This document shows, piece after piece, positions 8,716 through 12,489 of a DNA stretch of 12,489 nt (position 1 is its first letter; each line of letters begins with the position of its first letter). Location of the stretch: NCBI GenBank assembly GCA_036939755.1, contig JALLAZ010002193.1, positions 1-12,489 on the forward strand, given 5' to 3'. The position numbers were made by a program, and so were the translations under genes. The stretch is from Stephanodiscus triporus. Taxonomy: Eukaryota; Bacillariophyta; Thalassiosirophyceae; Thalassiosirales; Thalassiosiraceae. The notes beneath the pieces were generated by a model that searched no databases, had not been told where the DNA came from, and saw only the letters and a program-made list of their open reading frames with translations.

Positions 8716-9787
8716 TTCCTAGGGATTAATTGGAACGTGAAATGGGAATGGCGAACCCTGCACAGAGCGTTTGGCGGCATCGGTCTGTTTAGCTTCACTG
8801 TGGAGCATACGATAGGGATGATCAACATGCTAATTCAACACTATGGCGCGGGGACCACTCTTGCACAGAAAATTACCGCATCATTGGAGGCGCTGCAGCT
8901 GGAGATAGGCTGTATCGGCAGCCCGCTTGGAGAAAACTACGACGAGTTACACCTCCTTGCTACCACATGCTGGACAAAGAGCCTGTGGGAACGTCTTCAC
9001 TACTACAAGTTCCGCGTTCATCTGGATTACCCACCGCTCCTACTACCCAGGAAATGCGACGTTCTGCTGGTGCGCCTCTTCCTGGATGCAGGATACAAGG
9101 GCCACCTCCTACAAGACCTCAATCGGTGCCGTCTGTACTTGAAATTACTTTTCCTCTCCGATATCGCCACGGCATGCGGGCATTCCATCAACGTCGATCT
9201 CGTGCTCAGGCCCGCTCCACCGGACAAAAGCATTTCGTTGTTTGTCTTCCCCAATGAACGACCATCCATCGGCGCCTGGCGACTCTGGCTCGAGTTCTGG
9301 ACGGCCTTCGTGGGGCCTGGATGGAGCTTGCGAACTCCACTCGGCCCATGGGAACACCCTACCCACCGTCGATGGGATTGGTTCTATGATGCCAGGGACG
9401 ACCTGCTCATTCGGTCGAGATGGGAGGGAGGGGCTGTGGCTTACAGCATCCCTGGAAAGGGGCACCGCCTACGGTCGAGGCAGGAATACCAGGCGCTCAC
9501 ACGAACTCGATAGCATCCCCGAGCACTGCCTTACGGCAAACGTACTGAGTTTGCCCGGCGGCAACATCCTGCGCAGGGAAAGAGGACCTCCTCTTGCGGT
9601 TCCTCGCTCAATCACACGGTCCTTCTGGTCGCATCTACGCTCGATGGGGGGGAGTGGATGTGGGAGCATATCGTTGAGGGTGATGCTGACGTGGGTTGGG
9701 TTCGGGACGCACTTACCAATGGGACGTTACTTGCGGTAACCGACGGATCATACAATAGGGACGCGGCTCAAATGCACTCTCCGGGGC
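8716..9787 (+). pseudogene. ORF2 connector and first part of the RNase H domain
   Basis: One frame is open from about 8716 (F-L-G-I-N-W-N-V-K) to about 9785, interrupted only by TAG 9511-9513, beyond which the sequence still reads as the same protein. A Leu- and Trp-rich connector (about 8740-9500) has no recognised domain. The frame then reaches W-E-H-I-V-E-G-D-A (9661) and the RNase H signature V-T-D-G-S-Y, whose catalytic Asp is at 9742-9744. About 14 codons later the frame is lost, and coding continues in the frame of 9788. The TAG is consistent with a C-to-T change from CAG. Confidence 0.65.
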
Positions 9788-10670
9788 TCGTTCTTTGAGG
9801 GCTCCCGCAGTGCAGGGTCCAACAGAGGAGAACTTTTAGGTCTGGTGGCCATTCACACGTTCGCTCTCGCCATTGCTCAATACTTCGTCCTGCAGAAAAT
9901 TTTCGGCAAAATCAGTTGCGACAACAAAGCAGCCCCCAACCAAGCCAGCAAGAACAGGAAACAGGTCGGGATCGGGGTTAAGCACGCAGACTTACACCGC
10001 ATGATTCGCATACTGAAACATCTGGTGCATTTCTCCTTCAGGTACAAACACGTTAAAGCACATCAAGACAAGCTTAAGCCCTGGCAGGACCTAAATCTCC
10101 CAGAACAGCTGAACGTGCTGTGTGATGGCCTCGCCAACCGGGCAGTCAAGGGTTACCTTGAACGCGACTTGCCAACGTGCAGGGCCACATCACTTCTTCC
10201 ATTGGAGAAGGTAGCGGTTTTCATCAATAACGAGAAAACAACAACCAACGTGGGGCAAAACGCTCGGCACCTTCTGGGGGCAGAGGAGGCAAGGAGATTC
10301 TACACTTCGGCAGTGGTCCTAGTGCGGGTTGTCTACAAAGACGATCTAGGCTGGTCCGGGGAAAGGTTTTCCCAGGTTGCCTGGGCTGACCTAGATCAGG
10401 CACTTCGTGGCAAGCCCGACATGTACCAACTTTGGCTAGCAAAACAATGCATAGGTATCTGCGTGACTCGACAAAATCTGGCCCGCATCCAGGACATCCT
10501 AGACGACAGATGCCCCAACTGCGGTCAAGGACCTGAGAGATCGTCACACCTTAACCATTGCCCCGACCATGGCCGCACCTTGCTCTTCAAGGAGAGCGTG
10601 GCAACGCTCGTCACGTGGATGCACCGGAATGACCACACTGACCAGGAGCTCGCATACTGGATTGAAAAAA
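9788..10670 (+). pseudogene. RNase H domain remainder and C-terminal zinc knuckle, ORF2
   Basis: The frame begins S-F-F-E-G at 9788, upstream of its first ATG at 9845. It continues the RNase H fold with Glu in N-R-G-E-L-L-G (9830-9832), Asp in I-S-C-D-N (9920-9922), H-V-K-A-H-Q-D near 10050, and Asp in V-L-C-D-G-L-A-N (10124-10126). With the Asp at 9742 these make the D-E-D-D set that removes the RNA strand of RNA-DNA hybrids. Downstream, Cys 10511, Cys 10520, His 10547 and Cys 10559 form a C-x2-C-x8-H-x3-C zinc knuckle of the type found at the C-terminus of LINE ORF2 proteins. The frame is open to 10873, but coding leaves it at the A8 run 10665-10672. Confidence 0.75.
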
Positions 10671-10672
10671 AA

Positions 10673-11355
10673 TCTCCTCTTCCACGGGACAAGATCATTT
10701 GCTTCCCTTGTTGCCGAGGACACTTTTGCCTCGGCCGATGTCAGGGCAGCCGCCGCCGGCCAGGATCTGATCGGCTGGACCGAATTCCTGCACGGGAAGG
10801 TGTCTGTGGAAATAGCCGCCATTCAAAAAATCCACTGCACACTGTCCCCGTCGTGCAGGCTCACTGGCGCTGACTGGATGAAGACGTTTATCTCGCATCT
10901 TCTTCACCTCTCCCACTCCCAGTGGATCTTGCGCAACTACACCCTGCACGACAAACAACGGGGCTATCTGCGTCTGCGTCTGCGCTCTGAGATCCTTCGC
11001 AAGATACACGCGCTTCTCAAAACTCCCCCGTCGGAGATTCCACCGGAAAGTCAATACCTGCTGGAACTCGACCACTCCGCCATGTAAAAGGCGTCATACG
11101 AAGAACAAGCCTACTGGGTATTGGCAATAAAGGCGGCTTGGCACGCCGGCCGATGAGCAGCCATCACTCAGCAATCTCGTGGCTGTTCCCAGCAGGTGCG
11201 GCTCGTGGCGATCCGGGAAACTCGACTCCGGTGGCGGGCTTGAGGATCAAATGGGACACGTACTCCGCAGTCAGAAACCCGTCCCGAAATGGCCGCACCC
11301 TATCTCAGCTTTGGTCAGTATGGGCTCTAACAAAAGGCTGAGGAAACCGGACTGA
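10673..11355 (+). pseudogene. Conserved C-terminal tail of ORF2, copy B
   Basis: After the A8 run, coding follows the frame of 10569: L-L-F-H-G-T-R-S-F, then Q-D-L-I-G-W-T-E-F-L, R-L-T-G-A-D-W-M-K, the H-S-Q-W-x-L-R-N-Y-T-L-H-D block and L-L-E-L-D-H-S-A-M, ending at TAA 11085-11087. Copy A has tyrosine at that position and carries on, and copy B also reads on in frame (A-Y-W-V-L-A-I) to TGA 11154-11156. After further indels the shared end K-P-D plus TGA appears at 11344-11355. The TAA is therefore a nonsense mutation, not the natural end. The tail is known to me only as a recurrent feature of alga-type elements; its role is unknown. The H-S-Q-W and R-N-x-x-L-H-D residues suggest a structured domain. 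Confidence 0.65.
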
Positions 11356-11553
11356 GGGCCGGCTGCCTCAGCACAATATGCTAATACGTTGAAGTTGCGT
11401 CTTCAACTTGCTCCCAGTGTAATCACTCGAAGAGACAACCATCTGCTGCCCCCGGCGGCCATGCTGTATGACACACATATGGCATTTCAAAAGACTCTTA
11501 CGTCTGCAGCTTAGCGAATAGAACTGTAAATTTTTAAGTATTTATTTATTTAT
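11356..11553 (+). other. 3' UTR and TATT-rich tail of copy B
   Basis: This is the noncoding counterpart of 443-636 in copy A. Long blocks are shared, for example the stretch following the stop (G-A-G-G-G-C-C-G-G in bases) and the block around 11434-11456. It ends with TATT repeats at 11539-11553. Conservation of the 3' UTR between diverged copies fits a cis signal for reverse transcription. Confidence 0.75.
11392..11409 (+). promoter_or_regulatory. Conserved 3' UTR stem-loop, copy B
   Basis: AAGTTG (11392-11397) and CAACTT (11404-11409) pair around a 6-nt loop. An overlapping 7-bp alternative, GTTGAAG with CTTCAAC, is perfect here but has one mismatch in copy A. The 6-bp version has identical arms in both copies. 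It is a candidate recognition element for the encoded reverse transcriptase. Confidence 0.45.
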
Positions 11554-11554
11554 A

Positions 11555-11584
11555 ATTTAATTTTTGCACCGGGTATTTAATTTT
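11555..11584. repeat. 10-bp direct repeat at the B/C junction
   Basis: ATTTAATTTT occurs at 11555-11564 and again at 11575-11584, separated by 10 bases. It lies exactly where copy B ends and copy C begins. It could be a target-site duplication remnant, a tail-derived microduplication, or chance in AT-rich sequence. Confidence 0.35.
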
Positions 11585-11663
11585 CGTCGCCAGCTCTAAC
11601 TACCTTTAAGCGCGGCCGGAGCCTGCATCCGGAGAATGGCAAGCAAACAAGCGCAGCAAATGA

Positions 11664-12002
11664 ATGCCACGCCGAGGGCATCCGAGAGAGACCGCTGCTC
11701 AATTAATCGTCCGACGACGCCAACGCGAAGCACGCCGGCGGCAGCTCCGCGCCACCGCCCAGCACCTCAGAGACGCCGCGACGCAAACCGCTGCACAGGG
11801 ACCACGACGAAGCCTCCACCTCGAGTGGTGGAGGGATAACAGAGACGCCATTGCGGCGGGGCACAGGCCAGGCATCCTATTCAGTGACGAGGACTATTGC
11901 CTCAACGACCCCCCGCAAGACGGATACTCAATTGTTGTGCTCAACGGGGGCGAATCCTCATCGGAGGACGTGGATGAATACGTCATCACCATCACCTTTT
12001 AA
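11664..12002 (+). CDS. P3: small 5' protein of copy C, homologue of P1 and P2
   Basis: This intact frame of 112 residues runs from ATG 11664 to TAA 12000-12002. The N-terminal half is very arginine-rich (R-R-R-Q-R-E-A-R-R-R-Q-L-R). An L-R-D-A block follows, then P-R-R-S-L-H-L, a D-N pair, G-I-L-F-S-D-E-D-Y, a D-G-Y-S-I-V-V-L strand and an acidic tail (E-S-S-S-E-D-V-D-E). The order and spacing match P1 and P2 although the bases have diverged, and all three stand just upstream of an ORF1. The opposite charge of the two halves is clearest here. No known family is recognised. An overlapping frame (11636-11839) has no homologue in copy B and is taken as a shadow. Confidence 0.65.
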   Translation: MPRRGHPRETAAQLIVRRRQREARRRQLRATAQHLRDAATQTAAQGPRRSLHLEWWRDNRDAIAAGHRPGILFSDEDYCLNDPPQDGYSIVVLNGGESSSEDVDEYVITITF

Positions 12003-12103
12003 CAAGCGGATGGCCTAGGACAAGCACACGCTGTCCACCATGAAGAATTCTTGTGCCGAGTTGCAGAAACTGATATTAGGGGTAATAAATATGTTCTCTC
12101 TTC

Positions 12104-12114
12104 GGGGGGGGGGG
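12104..12114 (+). repeat. 11-base G homopolymer
   Basis: This run of 11 G lies at the point where the likely coding frame of copy C changes. Such a run is prone to replication slippage and to sequencing length errors, so the frame change here may not be real. Confidence 0.85.
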
Positions 12115-12323
12115 CGGCCGCTCCAACGACACGACACAGGGGGGCCGTATTGATGGCAACATGGGCACGGCAGCAGTGCAGCGGCGTCCGTCCTATGAGT
12201 CCGAGTGGGAAAAAGTTAGTGCACGCCTCCAGGATGATGCCTCGGCTCCCAACTTGGGCGCACGCTTTGGGGGAATGGGGGAACAGACCTTGGGCACCGA
12301 CAATGTCTTCGACCTTGATAGGA

Positions 12324-12332
12324 GGGGGGGGG
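12324..12332 (+). repeat. 9-base G homopolymer
   Basis: This run of 9 G lies at the second apparent frame change of the copy C ORF1. A perfect GC-rich inverted repeat (GGCGGC at 12363-12368, GCCGCC at 12372-12377) lies about 30 bases downstream. Confidence 0.85.
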
Positions 12333-12489
12333 TCGCACGGACGACACCCCACGCAAAATATCGGCGGCAGCGCCGCCAAGGGAAATCACACAGTGGGCAA
12401 TGCCCAAAAAGGGGGTTGACGAGCCAGGGGATGTTGCAGTACCCATACGTCCCTATGTGGATAGAGAGGGCAGTCACATATACGACTGG

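Larger units (their letters stand above)
1140..11553 (+). mobile_element. Nearly complete, decayed LINE-type retrotransposon copy B
   Basis: The domain order along one strand is: small gene P1, small gene P2, ORF1 with a BRCT-like domain, APE-type endonuclease, reverse transcriptase, RNase H, zinc knuckle, conserved tail, 3' UTR and TATT tail. There are no LTRs, integrase or protease, and endonuclease before RT is the LINE order. RNase H after RT occurs in the I, R1, Tad and related clades. At about 10.4 kb it is long for a LINE (commonly 4-7 kb), because of the large ORF1 and the extra 5' genes. The 5' boundary is approximate, set by the change from AT-rich to GC-richer sequence near 1140; the 3' boundary is set by comparison with copy A. 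Stops of all three kinds and many frame shifts make it non-autonomous now. Confidence 0.8.
11566..12489 (+). mobile_element. 5' end of a related but distinct retrotransposon, copy C
   Basis: Directly after the tail of copy B the sequence turns GC-rich. A short leader (11566-11663) is followed by P3, a homologue of P1 and P2, and then by the start of an ORF1-like frame, which is the same order as in copy B. The leader and ORF1 start do not visibly match copy B at the base level, and only one small gene is present, so this is a different subfamily. It is truncated by the window end. The 5' boundary is inferred from the end of copy B. Confidence 0.6.
12040..12489 (+). pseudogene. ORF1-like start of copy C, frame broken at two G runs (partial)
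   Basis: A frame opens at ATG 12040, 37 bp after P3. At the 11-base G run 12104-12114 protein-like sequence moves to the frame of 12161 (M-G-T-A-A-V-Q, then Y-E-S-E-W-E-K-V-S-A-R-L-Q-D-D). At the 9-base G run 12324-12332 it moves again, to R-T-D-D-T-P-R-K-I-S and then P-R-E-I-T-Q-W, staying open to the window end (D-W). The choice of frames rests on amino-acid composition only. ATG 12161 is an alternative start that would avoid the first shift. The position matches ORF1 of copy B, but no clear alignment to it could be made over this short N-terminal part. Confidence 0.45.

Noticed and set aside
9242..9739. 165-residue frame overlapping the connector
   Set aside because: The other frame continues past TAG 9511 straight into the RNase H motif at 9742, so this one is a shadow.
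11636..11839. Overlapping 67-residue frame across P3
   Set aside because: It has no counterpart over P1 or P2, while the P3 frame does.

Overview
The window reads as eukaryotic, transposon-dense nuclear DNA. It holds three non-LTR (LINE-type) retrotransposon copies, all on the + strand: the 3' end of copy A (1-636), a nearly complete but decayed copy B of about 10.4 kb (about 1140-11553), and the 5' end of a different, related copy C (about 11566-12489, cut by the window edge). I see no bacterial operon signals, rRNA, tRNA, CRISPR array or host gene. The protein style, especially the conserved C-terminal tail with its H-x-Q-W and R-N-x-x-L-H-D signatures, reminds me of elements abundant in diatoms and other stramenopile algae. 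That is recognition from memory, not a search, and the host assignment is tentative.

Layout of copy B. An AT-rich spacer (637-1140) precedes a 5' leader (1140-1497). Two tandem, diverged copies of a small gene of about 105 residues follow (P1 1498-1821, broken by one stop; P2 1844-2161, open). ORF1 (2277-5318) is next, with one frame shift at a G run, three in-frame stops and a second frame shift. Its C-terminal third carries a BRCT-like domain (4749-5000). An APE-type endonuclease follows (5484 to about 6460) in the same frame as the end of ORF1, separated from it only by a TGA. Then come the reverse transcriptase (YVDD box at 8194-8205), a connector, an RNase H domain (9661 to about 10150), a C-x2-C-x8-H-x3-C zinc knuckle (10511-10561) and a conserved tail. 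The 3' UTR ends in a short TATT-rich tail (11539-11553). Copy B is dead as it stands, with at least eight frame shifts and six in-frame stops.

How the parts would work together. In an active relative, ORF1 would presumably bind the RNA or nucleoprotein. The endonuclease nicks the target, the reverse transcriptase copies from the nick, RNase H removes the RNA template, and the 3' UTR supplies the recognition signal. A stem-loop there is conserved between copies A and B. The least explained parts are the small 5' gene family (P1, P2 and P3 of copy C), which matches nothing I know, and the BRCT-like module in ORF1. Together they are the best candidates for something not yet described.
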